Positions 8,205-16,632 of a DNA stretch of 64,000 bases are shown here, piece by piece (position 1 is the stretch's first letter; each line of letters begins with the position of its first letter). Source of the DNA: Bacteroidota bacterium. GTDB lineage: Bacteria > Bacteroidota > Bacteroidia > Bacteroidales > JAAUTT01. The notes beneath the pieces are model-generated. The model did not search any database. It worked only from the letters and a program-made list of their open reading frames with translations, and was not told the DNA's origin. The stretch covers positions 186,001 through 250,000 of the forward strand of contig JAEYWD010000124.1 of NCBI GenBank assembly GCA_023429135.1. The letters run 5' to 3'. Made by a program: the position numbers and the translations under genes.

Positions 8205-9218
8205 ATGAACGATACAAATAAAATATTAGCATGGGGAGCTGTGGGTCTAGGTGCCGGGTTTGCATTAAGCTATATGCTCCGGGAGAAAGAAGAATATTCG
8301 GTGAAGAATAAAGTAGTACTAATTACCGGCGGGTCCCGGGGGCTGGGGTTGAACCTTGCCCGTCATCTGCTGGCCGAAGGAGCAAAGGTTGCCATTTGTG
8401 CACGAAGTGAAAAGGAGCTCGAAAGCGCTGCTCTCGAACTCAATACTATTGATGAAGTTTTGGCAATTCAGTGTGATGTTACCGACAAATGGCAGGTTGA
8501 TGCCATGGTGGACGAAATTCGGGATAAATTTGGGTCGGTGGATGTATTGATTAATTGTGCAGGCATCATTCAGGTTGGTCCTTTCGAAAATATGACTGTG
8601 GACGATTTTGACGATGCCATGAAAATTCATTTCTGGGGACCGCTTTATACAACCATGTCGGTACTCGAGGATATGAAAGCCAAAGGCGGAGGTCGGATTG
8701 TTAATATTTCCTCAATCGGCGGAAAAGTTACTGTTCCTCATTTATTGCCTTATACCTCGAGCAAATTTGCACTTACCGGATTTTCTCAGGGTCTGCGTAC
8801 TGAACTGAAAAAGTACAATATCCTTGTATCAACAATTACTCCCGGATTGATGCGTACCGGCAGCATTCATAATATAACACTGAAGGGGCAGCACGAAAAA
8901 GAATATGCCGGTTTCAGCATTATGAGTGCTATGCCGTTGATAACTGTAAGCGCGGGCTATGCTGCGAGGCGCATAGTTAAAGCTCTCAAGAGAGGTGAAG
9001 GTTCGGTAACGATTTCCTTTCCTGCAAAATTACTTACAGCTTTTTATCAGCGATTTCCAGGATTTTCCACCGACCTTTTTGCCCTGATTGATCAGATTCT
9101 GCCTGATCCTACTTCATCCAGCAGGAGCAAGCGTTCGGAGGAAAGTTATTCAAGGCTTTCGCCATCAATTCTTACGGTTATGGCCGATCATGCTGCAATT
9201 GACAATAACCAGATTTAA
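8205..9218 (+). CDS. Short-chain dehydrogenase/reductase with N-terminal membrane segment
   Basis: 337 residues. A hydrophobic helix (about 7-25) precedes a classical SDR domain. The nucleotide motif is TGGSRGLG, NCAG follows, and the catalytic Ser and YxxxK appear in NISS and YTSSK. A C-terminal extension of about 60 residues carries a basic, serine-rich stretch. The family oxidises or reduces alcohols and ketones with NAD(P)H; the substrate cannot be told. It stands as a single gene 150 bases after the BlaR1 gene and ends before a palindromic hairpin that could terminate it. Confidence 0.9.
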   Translation: MNDTNKILAWGAVGLGAGFALSYMLREKEEYSVKNKVVLITGGSRGLGLNLARHLLAEGAKVAICARSEKELESAALELNTIDEVLAIQCDVTDKWQVDAMVDEIRDKFGSVDVLINCAGIIQVGPFENMTVDDFDDAMKIHFWGPLYTTMSVLEDMKAKGGGRIVNISSIGGKVTVPHLLPYTSSKFALTGFSQGLRTELKKYNILVSTITPGLMRTGSIHNITLKGQHEKEYAGFSIMSAMPLITVSAGYAARRIVKALKRGEGSVTISFPAKLLTAFYQRFPGFSTDLFALIDQILPDPTSSSRSKRSEESYSRLSPSILTVMADHAAIDNNQI

Positions 9219-9248
9219 AATAAATTCTACCAGGAATTCTTATAGTTG

Positions 9249-9280
9249 AAATCTTTCAGGTTTTTAAACCTGAAAGATTT
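9249..9280. repeat. Palindromic hairpin repeat, copy 1
   Basis: A perfect 15-base inverted repeat, AAATCTTTCAGGTTT with its complement after a two-base loop, followed by a T run. A close relative with the same CTTTCAGG core lies at 63854-63886. It probably ends transcription of the SDR gene, but recurrence suggests a dispersed intergenic element. Confidence 0.8.
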
Positions 9281-9299
9281 TTTAAGGTAAAATATCCTG

Positions 9300-9307
9300 T
9301 ATTTTTG
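9300..9307 (+). promoter_or_regulatory. -7 element of the PHP-domain gene
   Basis: TATTTTTG matches TAnnTTTG, 19 bases before the ATG at 9327. No convincing TTTG -33 is seen. Confidence 0.45.
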
Positions 9308-9326
9308 CAGATTTAATAAAGAGAAA

Positions 9327-9896
9327 ATGCAACTTAAGCAGGATTTACATATACATACGGTTTTTTCAACAGGCGATGGCGCTATTGTCCCCCAACAAAC
9401 AGTTGATTTAATAGCAGCAATGGGACATTCGGAAATAATTGGAATAAGCGATCATTTCGATTATTTACTGGGGCCGGTTTTTGAAACATACCGGAAAGCT
9501 GTGAATAATTTTGGATTCAAACTTGGAACTGAAGTCGATGGCAATGATTTGGTAGACGAGGCTCTGCAATATCCTTTCGATTATTATGTTTATCACTGTT
9601 ATAATTCGAGTTCCGATTACAAGGGCGCCGAAAAGCTGGTGGAAACAGGGAAACCTGTGATTATTGCCCATCCTCAGGCCCTGGATACTGACCTTAAAAA
9701 AATACCTCCGCAAGCCCTTGTCGAAATAAATAACCGGTATGTTTTTCGTTACGATTGGCGGAAATACTATACCCCCCATCTGAAAAACTTCCGCTTTATT
9801 CTGAGTTCGGATGCTCATCAGCCGCATTGGCTCAACCATGTGGTTGCAGGTTATGTGGCTAAAGAACTTGGAGTAGAAAATACAATTATTTTTTAG
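9327..9896 (+). CDS. PHP-domain phosphoesterase-like protein
   Basis: 189 residues. The N-terminus carries the PHP metal motif DLHIHT, then a SDHFD motif, a conserved histidine in IAHPQ, and a SSDAH motif near the end, all consistent with a trinuclear metal site. PHP proteins hydrolyse phosphate esters, as in histidinol phosphatase and polymerase PHP domains. The protein is short, close to a bare PHP fold, and no histidine-synthesis genes are nearby, so the substrate is open. Its stop codon is one base from that of the convergent flavin reductase gene, leaving no room for a terminator between them. Confidence 0.85.
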   Translation: MQLKQDLHIHTVFSTGDGAIVPQQTVDLIAAMGHSEIIGISDHFDYLLGPVFETYRKAVNNFGFKLGTEVDGNDLVDEALQYPFDYYVYHCYNSSSDYKGAEKLVETGKPVIIAHPQALDTDLKKIPPQALVEINNRYVFRYDWRKYYTPHLKNFRFILSSDAHQPHWLNHVVAGYVAKELGVENTIIF

Positions 9897-9897
9897 C

Positions 9898-10452
9898 TTA
9901 TTCCACCAATTCACCGGGCTGAACAAACTTGTCATTTCCCAGGTGATGAAGTGTTTTGCCCATATCTTTTTCTGCAATCAGGCGGTCGCGGTAACTTCCT
10001 TTAGTGGCCTTGGCATTAATTACTTCGCCCATAACAATGGAAACACCGTCTTCAATAATCTCACGTATTTTGTTGCATTCAATATAAGCAATACACCCGG
10101 CTGGCACCGGTAGCTGATATTTTTCCGACAGGGCATATTCAACATTAAATTTCTGAAGTTTATTAACCTCCGATCCGGAGCAGCTTCCCATGTTTCGCAC
10201 CAATTTTAACTGGGAAGAATGAGGAATGCAAACCACAAATTTTCCTGTTTCTCGGATGTTAGCATAGGTTTTATGTTTAACATCGGTTACAAATAGGAGT
10301 TTTGTAGCAGGCTCATAGTCAACCGGGCAATGCCAGGCAATGGGAGCGAGGTTGAGGTTTTCTTCCATATCCGAAGTGCTTACCAATATTAAAGCACCAG
10401 TGTTTAAGAGCCGGTAAGCTTCATTTGGAGGGATGTTGAGGTAAATTGCCAT
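9898..10452 (-). CDS. Flavin reductase family (FMN-binding split-barrel) protein
   Basis: 184 residues. The pattern fits the FMN-binding split barrel of flavin reductases: an ALILVSTSD strand, NLAPIAWHCPV, and the later GKFVVCIP segment. These proteins bind FMN and either reduce free flavin for a monooxygenase or act directly on a small substrate. No partner oxygenase lies nearby. The gene is convergent with the PHP gene and lies downstream of the metallophosphoesterase on the same strand, with a 76-base gap. Confidence 0.85.
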   Translation of the reverse strand: MAIYLNIPPNEAYRLLNTGALILVSTSDMEENLNLAPIAWHCPVDYEPATKLLFVTDVKHKTYANIRETGKFVVCIPHSSQLKLVRNMGSCSGSEVNKLQKFNVEYALSEKYQLPVPAGCIAYIECNKIREIIEDGVSIVMGEVINAKATKGSYRDRLIAEKDMGKTLHHLGNDKFVQPGELVE

Positions 10453-10528
10453 AACAAATAACTGTTAAGAGGTTAGTTCTTTAATCCGTTAATTGAAATC
10501 GAAAGCGATTTTCAGGTTATACGGAAAA

Positions 10529-11701
10529 TTATTTGTTTGGTATTAAAATGTTATCGATAGTTTCACCTTTTAAGTTAATAACTTGAATTCTAAGTTCTTT
10601 TTCATTGGCTTCTCCTTTTAAAACCATATTGTTTGAGTTTGCAATCACCGGAAACTGATTGAGCCCTGGTTGGGGTTTCTGGTTCACATAACGGTGAAGA
10701 TGACCGCATAACATTACCTGGATTCCATTTTCGTTCAGAACGGGAACAAATTTATCAGCTATTTCCTGCTCTCCAAACCATCCGCCAAAAGGGGGCATAT
10801 GAATAATTGCCACTTTGTATGGAGCGTCTTTATACATTTTATTCTGTAAGGCCGATTTCAGCCATTGAGCCTGTTTGGTGCGGTATTCTTCATAAGCTGT
10901 AATGTCCGAATACTCAATGTCGGAGTCGGGTTTGTCCTCTCCGCAATCCATTACAACAAAGCAAACCGGACCCTGCCTGAGCAGATAATACAAACTACCG
11001 TTCACACCAGGGAAATATTTGTAAAATTCGTTGGCAAACTGTCCTCTGGTTTCGTGGTTTCCACGGGCATAGTGCATCGGTTTTTCCTTTGCAAATACTT
11101 TTATGGCTGTGTCCATGAAATTGGCAAACATTTGAGACTCGTCTCTTAAATCGTTTGACATGTCACCGTTAAAGAAGACCATGTCAGTCTTTTTGTAACC
11201 GCCAATTTTAAGCAAGCTGGTGAGCAAATCATTTTTCCCGTGAATGTCATTCACCACAAGAAATGAAATGCTTTTGCTGTTTTGGTCGCTTGTTGTGAAT
11301 GTGAGAGGTTTTGCACTGTAAACATTGGTGGCAACAGTGTTACCGTATTGAATTTTAAATCCTTCGTGACTCAGAACTTCTTTTGAATAAACCCGGTAGC
11401 GATATTTGGTTGCCGGGTTTAATCCTTCCAGGTTTACCGAGTGAACTGAAGAAACATTTTTAATTCCATGAAGTGTGGCGAAATATTTTGGCCGTGCTGT
11501 TTTGTAGAAATGAGAGCTGTCGTCAGGGGCCAGTTCCACCCACGACATTGCCTGGCGATTGGTTGTCCAGATGATGACAACGCCTGAATCGCTGAGATTC
11601 TGAAGATATGGCCCGTGAGTAATTTTAAAATCTTCCTGGGCAAAGCAATTGAATGAAAGAGCAATTAAAAAGCTCAACATGAAAAGAGGTTTGACTTGCA
11701 T
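10529..11701 (-). CDS. Secreted metallophosphoesterase with purple-acid-phosphatase-type N-terminal domain
   Basis: 390 residues. A signal peptide of about 21 residues ends at CFA. A fibronectin-like domain (about 25-130, with ITHGPYLQNL and TKYRYRV) precedes a calcineurin-type domain. Metal ligands are visible in VNDIHG, NGDMSND, RGNHE, IIHMPP and CGHLH. The family cleaves phosphate monoesters or diesters in the periplasm or outside the cell, often to gain phosphate. It appears to be transcribed alone or with the flavin reductase. Confidence 0.92.
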   Translation of the reverse strand: MQVKPLFMLSFLIALSFNCFAQEDFKITHGPYLQNLSDSGVVIIWTTNRQAMSWVELAPDDSSHFYKTARPKYFATLHGIKNVSSVHSVNLEGLNPATKYRYRVYSKEVLSHEGFKIQYGNTVATNVYSAKPLTFTTSDQNSKSISFLVVNDIHGKNDLLTSLLKIGGYKKTDMVFFNGDMSNDLRDESQMFANFMDTAIKVFAKEKPMHYARGNHETRGQFANEFYKYFPGVNGSLYYLLRQGPVCFVVMDCGEDKPDSDIEYSDITAYEEYRTKQAQWLKSALQNKMYKDAPYKVAIIHMPPFGGWFGEQEIADKFVPVLNENGIQVMLCGHLHRYVNQKPQPGLNQFPVIANSNNMVLKGEANEKELRIQVINLKGETIDNILIPNK

Positions 11702-11842
11702 ATAATCTTTTTTTGGCAGATAGTGTTAGAATCGTGTTTTTTTACAATGTTATGCAATCTTTCCCTGGATTCATAGAGAAGTACCTATGTTTCTTTGGCG
11801 AAAAGGAGATGTAAAACAGGTTTTCTGCAACATAAATTGAAG

Positions 11843-11850
11843 TATCTTTG
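11843..11850 (+). promoter_or_regulatory. -7 element of lipA
   Basis: TATCTTTG matches TAnnTTTG, 21 bases upstream of the lipA ATG at 11872. The -33 region is poor. Confidence 0.45.
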
Positions 11851-11871
11851 CAATTTGTTGAAAATAAAATT

Positions 11872-12768
11872 ATGTCGGAAGAGGCGAAATACCTAAGAAA
11901 ACCCGAGTGGCTTAAGATAAAATTACCCAAAGGCGAAAACTTTACAAAAGTTAACAAACTTGTAAATAGAAACAGCCTTCACACTATCTGTACAAGCGGT
12001 AGTTGTCCTAACCACGCCGAGTGCTGGGGCAACGGAACTGCAACTTTTATGATTCTGGGCGATATTTGTACACGTTCGTGCAAATTCTGCAATGTAAAAA
12101 CTGGCCGCCCTTTGCCCCCCGATTGGACAGAACCGCGCTGTATCGCCGAAACCATCAGGGAAATGAATCTGAAGCATTGTGTTCTTACCAGCGTGGATCG
12201 CGACGATCTTCCCGACGGCGGAGCCGAACTTTGGGCCGAAACAATCCGGCAGGTGAAAAAGCACAGTCCCGGTATTACCGTCGAAACTTTGATCCCCGAC
12301 TTTGATGGGCGTATTGAGCATATCCATAAAATTATTGATGCCGGTCCTGAAGTTATTTCGCACAACCTTGAAACAGTAGAAAGGCTTACCCCTCAAATTC
12401 GTACCAAAGCGAAATATACAACTAGTCTGAAGGTGCTCAGTATGATTGCACAAGCTGGAATAACTGCTAAATCGGGCATAATGCTGGGTTTAGGCGAAAC
12501 AGAACCTGAAATTCTCCAAACCATGGACGATCTTCTGAAAGTCGGCTGTAAAGTATTTACAATCGGACAGTACCTGCAGCCTACCCGTAGTCATTATCCG
12601 GTTAAGGAGTATATAACTCCGGCCAAGTTTGAGGAATACAAAAAAGTAGGACTTGAGAAAGGATTTATGTTCGTGGAAAGCGGTCCGTTGGTACGATCGT
12701 CCTATCACGCCGAAAGACATGTTCCCCCGAAAATAGCTTGCAAAAACTTAACTATTTCATCCGAATGA
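11872..12768 (+). CDS. lipA: Lipoyl synthase
   Basis: 298 residues from the ATG at 11872. This radical-SAM enzyme inserts two sulfurs into octanoyl chains on lipoyl-dependent enzymes such as pyruvate dehydrogenase and the glycine cleavage H protein. Both iron-sulfur sites are visible: the auxiliary cluster cysteines in CTSGSCPNHAEC and the radical-SAM motif CTRSCKFC. The conserved final serine motif (GPLVRSSYHA) is present. Its stop codon overlaps the lipB start (ATGA), so the two are translated together, giving the complete octanoylation and sulfur-insertion pathway. Confidence 0.98.
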   Translation: MSEEAKYLRKPEWLKIKLPKGENFTKVNKLVNRNSLHTICTSGSCPNHAECWGNGTATFMILGDICTRSCKFCNVKTGRPLPPDWTEPRCIAETIREMNLKHCVLTSVDRDDLPDGGAELWAETIRQVKKHSPGITVETLIPDFDGRIEHIHKIIDAGPEVISHNLETVERLTPQIRTKAKYTTSLKVLSMIAQAGITAKSGIMLGLGETEPEILQTMDDLLKVGCKVFTIGQYLQPTRSHYPVKEYITPAKFEEYKKVGLEKGFMFVESGPLVRSSYHAERHVPPKIACKNLTISSE

Positions 12769-13439
12769 TACAAGTAAAAGATCTTGACCTAAAAGATTAT
12801 AAGGAAACCTGGGATTACCAGGAAACTCTTTTCGAAGAAGTTGTTGAAAGTAAAAAGAACAAAGCCGATAATATCCCCGGATATCTTCTTCTGGTGGAGC
12901 ATCCGCATGTTTACACGCTCGGTAAAAGCGGCGATGAGAATAACCTATTGATTCAGCCCGATTTTTTAAGGTCTATTAATGCAACCTATTACCGTATTAA
13001 CCGCGGAGGGGATATTACTTACCACGGTCCTGGCCAATTGGTTGGTTATCCCATTATCGATCTGGAAAGTTATCAGCTTGGCGTGAAGGAGTATGTGCAT
13101 CTGTTGGAAGAGGTGATCATTAATACCCTTAAGGAGTTTGGAATTTTGTCCACCCGTTTTGATGGTGCTACAGGGGTTTGGCTGGATGTGGGCACTCCTC
13201 GTGCACGGAAAATCTGCGCTATCGGAGTTCGCATCAGCCGGTATGTGTCCATGCATGGGTATGCGTTGAATGTAAATACAAATCTGAATTATTTCAATTA
13301 CATTAACCCCTGCGGTTTTCAGGATAAAGGAGTTACTTCCATGCAAAAAGAACTTGGAAGAGAATTGGATATGAGCGAAGTAAAGAAGGTTTTTGTGAAG
13401 GAGTTCGAAAAGGGGTTTAAGGTAAAGAGTTTGATTTAG
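12765..13439 (+). CDS. lipB: Octanoyl-(acyl-carrier-protein):protein octanoyltransferase
   Basis: 224 residues from the ATG at 12765, four bases inside lipA. The enzyme moves octanoate from acyl carrier protein to lipoyl domains before LipA acts. Family motifs are in order: EHPHVYTLGKS, RGGDITYHGPGQ with the conserved lysine-region histidine, KICAIGVRIS with the catalytic lysine, MHGYALNVN, and the NPCGF cysteine. Length is normal. A strong hairpin at 13506-13530 terminates it. Confidence 0.97.
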   Translation: MIQVKDLDLKDYKETWDYQETLFEEVVESKKNKADNIPGYLLLVEHPHVYTLGKSGDENNLLIQPDFLRSINATYYRINRGGDITYHGPGQLVGYPIIDLESYQLGVKEYVHLLEEVIINTLKEFGILSTRFDGATGVWLDVGTPRARKICAIGVRISRYVSMHGYALNVNTNLNYFNYINPCGFQDKGVTSMQKELGRELDMSEVKKVFVKEFEKGFKVKSLI

Positions 13440-13505
13440 AGAATACATATTACACAGAGGACCACAGAGATTAATTCAGGAGAACCACAGAGAAATACAA
13501 TTAAA

Positions 13506-13530
13506 AAAGTGCCCTGATCCAGGGCACTTT
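13506..13530. terminator. Bidirectional terminator between lipB and nrfA
   Basis: AAAGTGCCCTG and its exact complement surround a three-base loop, with A and T runs on the two sides. It serves two convergent genes. Between lipB and this hairpin the motif ACCACAGAGA occurs twice (near 13460 and 13485). Confidence 0.88.
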
Positions 13531-13576
13531 AATATTTCCTCATATATTTCACTACAGACTTCTCTGTAATTTTTAT

Positions 13577-15073
13577 TTAATTCGTTTTATAAGTCGCTTC
13601 TCTTGCTTCGGCTTGTTTCTTCCATTCGGGAAGTACAGTTTTGTTGAACTCCGCTTTCTCGGCATTCAGTTTAGTCATATCAAGGCCAATATATTTCTGT
13701 GCTTTTTCTTTTGTTGAAATATCTGGATATGGCACTTCCTGATCAACTCCCAGTTTATAAAGAATTTTCGAGAGCTTAATCCGGGCTTCCTGGGCAATGT
13801 TAATGCCATCGCCGGCAATACGCGATAGTTCGGTAGGTGAATGGAACGAATTACCATGGCCGGCAGCCATATAATCCCAGCGCCACTGAGCTTTCCGGAT
13901 CAGGTTGAGCACTGGTTTCATTGCTTCTTCGGTTGCGCCTTTATCCCAGGCCACTTTGGCTTCCACATGGGCGCGTACCAAAGCAACTTCCAGCTTCTCA
14001 CGCACTTCAAGCACCTGTTTCTGACGGTCGTTAACGTTCTTCACAAGCTCTGCTTCGCTTTGGCGGTGACAAACCTGACACGAGTTCGAAACATTGTTCA
14101 GAGGGCTTTGAATATGATGATCGGTGAATTTTTGTCCGCCTTCACTCTTATAAGGCATATGGCAATCGGCACACGAAACGCCACGCTGAGCGTGAATTCC
14201 GGTTGTATAAACTTCGTAGTCGGGGTGTTGAGCTTTAAGCATAGGCGCACGGCTCATGCCATGTGTCCAGTCGGTAAATTTCACTGAGTCGTAATAGGCT
14301 TCCATACCTTCGGCTGTAAGTCCGTTCTGCCATGGAAAAGTGAGGTATTTATTGTCTCCTTTGAAATAATATTCCACATGGCATTGTGCACAAACCAGCG
14401 ACCGCATTTCCTGATGGGTTGCTTTTGTAATATCTTTTCCCATACTCTGAAAGGCTTCTACCAATGCAGGACGGGTAATACGCAGGTTCATCGTTTTGGG
14501 ATCGTGACAATCGGCACAGCCAATATGGTTGTTTATTTCATGTCCCATAGCGGCCCATTTGGAATGATAAAAACTGTCGGCTCCGGTTTTTTGCATTACA
14601 CGGGGAACATCGGGACTTTTGCAGGTCCAGCAGGTTGCCGGCTGAGGTCCATCTTGTGGAGTCTTCGGAGTTCCGGTGCGCAGCGATTTTTGAATATCTT
14701 CAACGGCATAATAGTGACCACGCGCCTGGGTGTAATCCTTCGAAAAGGCATAACCGGCCCAGAGAACAACCATACGGGGATCTACTTCTAGCATGTCAAT
14801 CATGGCATTGCCGTTGTACAGGCTCAAAAAACTGGTATCGGCAGTTTGCATGTACGATTGATACTCGCGGGGGTAGTTTTTTGCCCACTCTTCATTGCGT
14901 GGTTCATAATCAGCCAATGCTACTTTCGGAGTATTTACAAATACCGCTTCGGCTCTTCTTTCAATAATAGAGGAGGCCAGCAGTCCGAATAGGAACACAA
15001 TAACTACGGTTACTCCAAAAATTACCCATCCTAACCAGGGTCTTTCGTTAATAATTTGCTTAAAAGGCTTCAT
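13577..15073 (-). CDS. nrfA: Cytochrome c nitrite reductase, catalytic subunit (ammonia-forming)
   Basis: 498 residues. An N-terminal signal/anchor helix (about 15-35) is followed by a pentaheme domain. The first heme site is CWTCK, the lysine-ligated catalytic heme that marks NrfA, and four CxxCH sites follow (CADCH, CAQCH, CADCH, CQVCH). The enzyme reduces nitrite to ammonium with six electrons in the periplasm and can also reduce NO and hydroxylamine. Its quinol-oxidising partner NrfH is encoded 20 bases upstream. This points to dissimilatory nitrite ammonification. Confidence 0.98.
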   Translation of the reverse strand: MKPFKQIINERPWLGWVIFGVTVVIVFLFGLLASSIIERRAEAVFVNTPKVALADYEPRNEEWAKNYPREYQSYMQTADTSFLSLYNGNAMIDMLEVDPRMVVLWAGYAFSKDYTQARGHYYAVEDIQKSLRTGTPKTPQDGPQPATCWTCKSPDVPRVMQKTGADSFYHSKWAAMGHEINNHIGCADCHDPKTMNLRITRPALVEAFQSMGKDITKATHQEMRSLVCAQCHVEYYFKGDNKYLTFPWQNGLTAEGMEAYYDSVKFTDWTHGMSRAPMLKAQHPDYEVYTTGIHAQRGVSCADCHMPYKSEGGQKFTDHHIQSPLNNVSNSCQVCHRQSEAELVKNVNDRQKQVLEVREKLEVALVRAHVEAKVAWDKGATEEAMKPVLNLIRKAQWRWDYMAAGHGNSFHSPTELSRIAGDGINIAQEARIKLSKILYKLGVDQEVPYPDISTKEKAQKYIGLDMTKLNAEKAEFNKTVLPEWKKQAEAREATYKTN

Positions 15074-15093
15074 GTTCAGTTATTTAGTTAGCA

Positions 15094-15663
15094 TTATTTT
15101 GTTATTTCTTTTATCCAATTGGGAACAGGGCTTTCGGGCAATGGTACCTTTGCGTTGGGCACACTCGACAGGCTATTTACTCTTCCATGGGGAGTTTCGC
15201 GATGACATTCCCAGCAAAGCCGGTCCGACTGGTGTACCTTTTGATTTACCGAAACAGCTTTGGTGTCGAACAAGTGGTTATGACAACGGATACAGTTGTC
15301 CTGCACTACTTTTATTCCAGCTTCTTTTATGAAAATAACCTGAGGTTCCCTGCGTAATGTAAAAATGGTTGCATGCCTTAACCCATCTTTCCCTTTGAAG
15401 TAATAATGATTGAAAACATTGTTATGAGGAACATGACAATCGTTACAGGTAGCAACTTCGCGGTGGGAGCTATGGTTCCAGGTTGCAAACTGGGGAGTCA
15501 TTACATGGCAGTTAACACATGTTTTAGGGTTGTCCGAAAGGTAAGAGTAAGCATTCGAAACATAAAAGATGTAAATTCCCGAACCTGTAAAAATTCCAAG
15601 CGCTATTATCACCGGAACCCGCCAGAATGGTGGTGGGGTTAACTTTCTGATCAAATTTTTCAT
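15094..15663 (-). CDS. nrfH: Cytochrome c nitrite reductase, membrane quinol-oxidising subunit
   Basis: 189 residues. One membrane helix (about 14-36) anchors a tetraheme NapC/NirT domain with CVNCH, CNDCH, CIRCH and CWECH. NrfH takes electrons from menaquinol and passes them to NrfA. The C-terminal 30 residues are proline-rich and extend past the usual domain. It lies five bases after the DUF1905 gene and 20 bases before nrfA, so the three genes look co-transcribed. Confidence 0.97.
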   Translation of the reverse strand: MKNLIRKLTPPPFWRVPVIIALGIFTGSGIYIFYVSNAYSYLSDNPKTCVNCHVMTPQFATWNHSSHREVATCNDCHVPHNNVFNHYYFKGKDGLRHATIFTLRREPQVIFIKEAGIKVVQDNCIRCHNHLFDTKAVSVNQKVHQSDRLCWECHRETPHGRVNSLSSVPNAKVPLPESPVPNWIKEITK

Positions 15664-15668
15664 AACGG

Positions 15669-16151
15669 CTATTTTTTCTGGTTATCGGGCGTTTTGGTTC
15701 CCTTGAGCAAAAGTTCGATGGTTTTATGTAGTCTGTTTTCCCTTGTTTCAGCTTTTTTTGCTTCGGTAATCCAGCGTACGTATTCTTTTTTATGTGTGTA
15801 CGACAGTTTTTCGAAAATCGCCATAGCCTCAGGTACCTGCTCCAGAAGTGCTTTCAAACCGTCCGTTAATTCTACTACTCTGGGTTCAGTATCTTCTTTT
15901 ATGGTTACTTTAATTATGTCGCCGGGGCCTTTATTGATTTTCTTTCTTACTTCCTGTGTTAATCCAATCCAATGACAGTCCGCTTGCATTTTAACCATTG
16001 AACCACGATATTCCAATCCTTCGAAAGTGGCTAAAATTTTAATCTGACCTTTTTTTCCAAACTCTTTTTCCACGCTGTAAGGGAATTCAACATAGGCGGC
16101 GTTAAGGTCGGGGTGTTTCTTGATCTCAGCTTCAAATGAAAAAGTTCGCAT
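15669..16151 (-). CDS. DUF1905/YdeI (OmdA-type) protein
   Basis: 160 residues. The N-terminal 90 residues fit DUF1905, a small beta barrel (FEAEI, AYVEFPYSV, YRGSMV, GDIIKVTI). The C-terminal part fits the YdeI/OmdA helical region with FEKLSYTHKKEYVRWITEAKKAETRENR. The biochemical role is unknown; the family name comes from a bacteriocin-protection phenotype in other bacteria. It is five bases upstream of nrfH and probably on the same messenger. A paralogue of the same length is encoded at 33746-34228. Confidence 0.85.
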   Translation of the reverse strand: MRTFSFEAEIKKHPDLNAAYVEFPYSVEKEFGKKGQIKILATFEGLEYRGSMVKMQADCHWIGLTQEVRKKINKGPGDIIKVTIKEDTEPRVVELTDGLKALLEQVPEAMAIFEKLSYTHKKEYVRWITEAKKAETRENRLHKTIELLLKGTKTPDNQKK

Positions 16152-16227
16152 ATTTCAGGCAGTATAGTTAAGTAAATGTAGTCCGATTCCGAATGTAAGT
16201 CAATATATGAGTAAAACTAATGTAATT

Positions 16228-16551
16228 TTAATCTTTGATCATAATCAGCATCATTTTAAAGTTTTCGGTTGCATGGAGTGCATGAGCAATGTTGGCAGGC
16301 ATTATGATGGATTCGCCAGCCGTAAGTTCATGAATGGTTCCGCCGATTGTAATTTTTGCCGAGCCATCTACAATATACACCATGGCATCATAGGGAGCGG
16401 AATGTGTTGATAAGCCTTCGCCTTTTGCAAACGCAAACAAGGTAACGGTGCCTGTATCGCGTTTTATTACCGTTTTGCTAACAACAGCCTGAGCTGCATA
16501 CGATACGCTTTTATCCAGATGGAATGCTTTTCCTTTTTCGATTGTTTCCAT
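16228..16551 (-). CDS. Single-domain cupin protein
   Basis: 107 residues forming one cupin barrel. The first motif is poorer in histidine than usual (GEGLSTHSAPYDAMVYIVDG), and the second motif is IMPANIAHALHA. Cupins bind a metal and act as small enzymes or sensors. It lies between the Fe-S protein and the nrf genes on the same strand (81 and 76 bases). Such cupins are often found with anaerobic nitrogen-stress genes, so a role there is inferred only from position. Confidence 0.85.
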   Translation of the reverse strand: METIEKGKAFHLDKSVSYAAQAVVSKTVIKRDTGTVTLFAFAKGEGLSTHSAPYDAMVYIVDGSAKITIGGTIHELTAGESIIMPANIAHALHATENFKMMLIMIKD

Positions 16552-16632
16552 ATTTTTATTTTTTAGTCGATGGTTGATGGTACATAGTCCATAGACAAAG
16601 TCTTTTAATTTTTAACCGTAAACCGTAACCCG

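Noticed and set aside
11923..12453. 176-codon minus-strand frame within lipA
   Set aside because: lipA is certain from its cluster motifs; the reverse frame is a by-product of its codon use.
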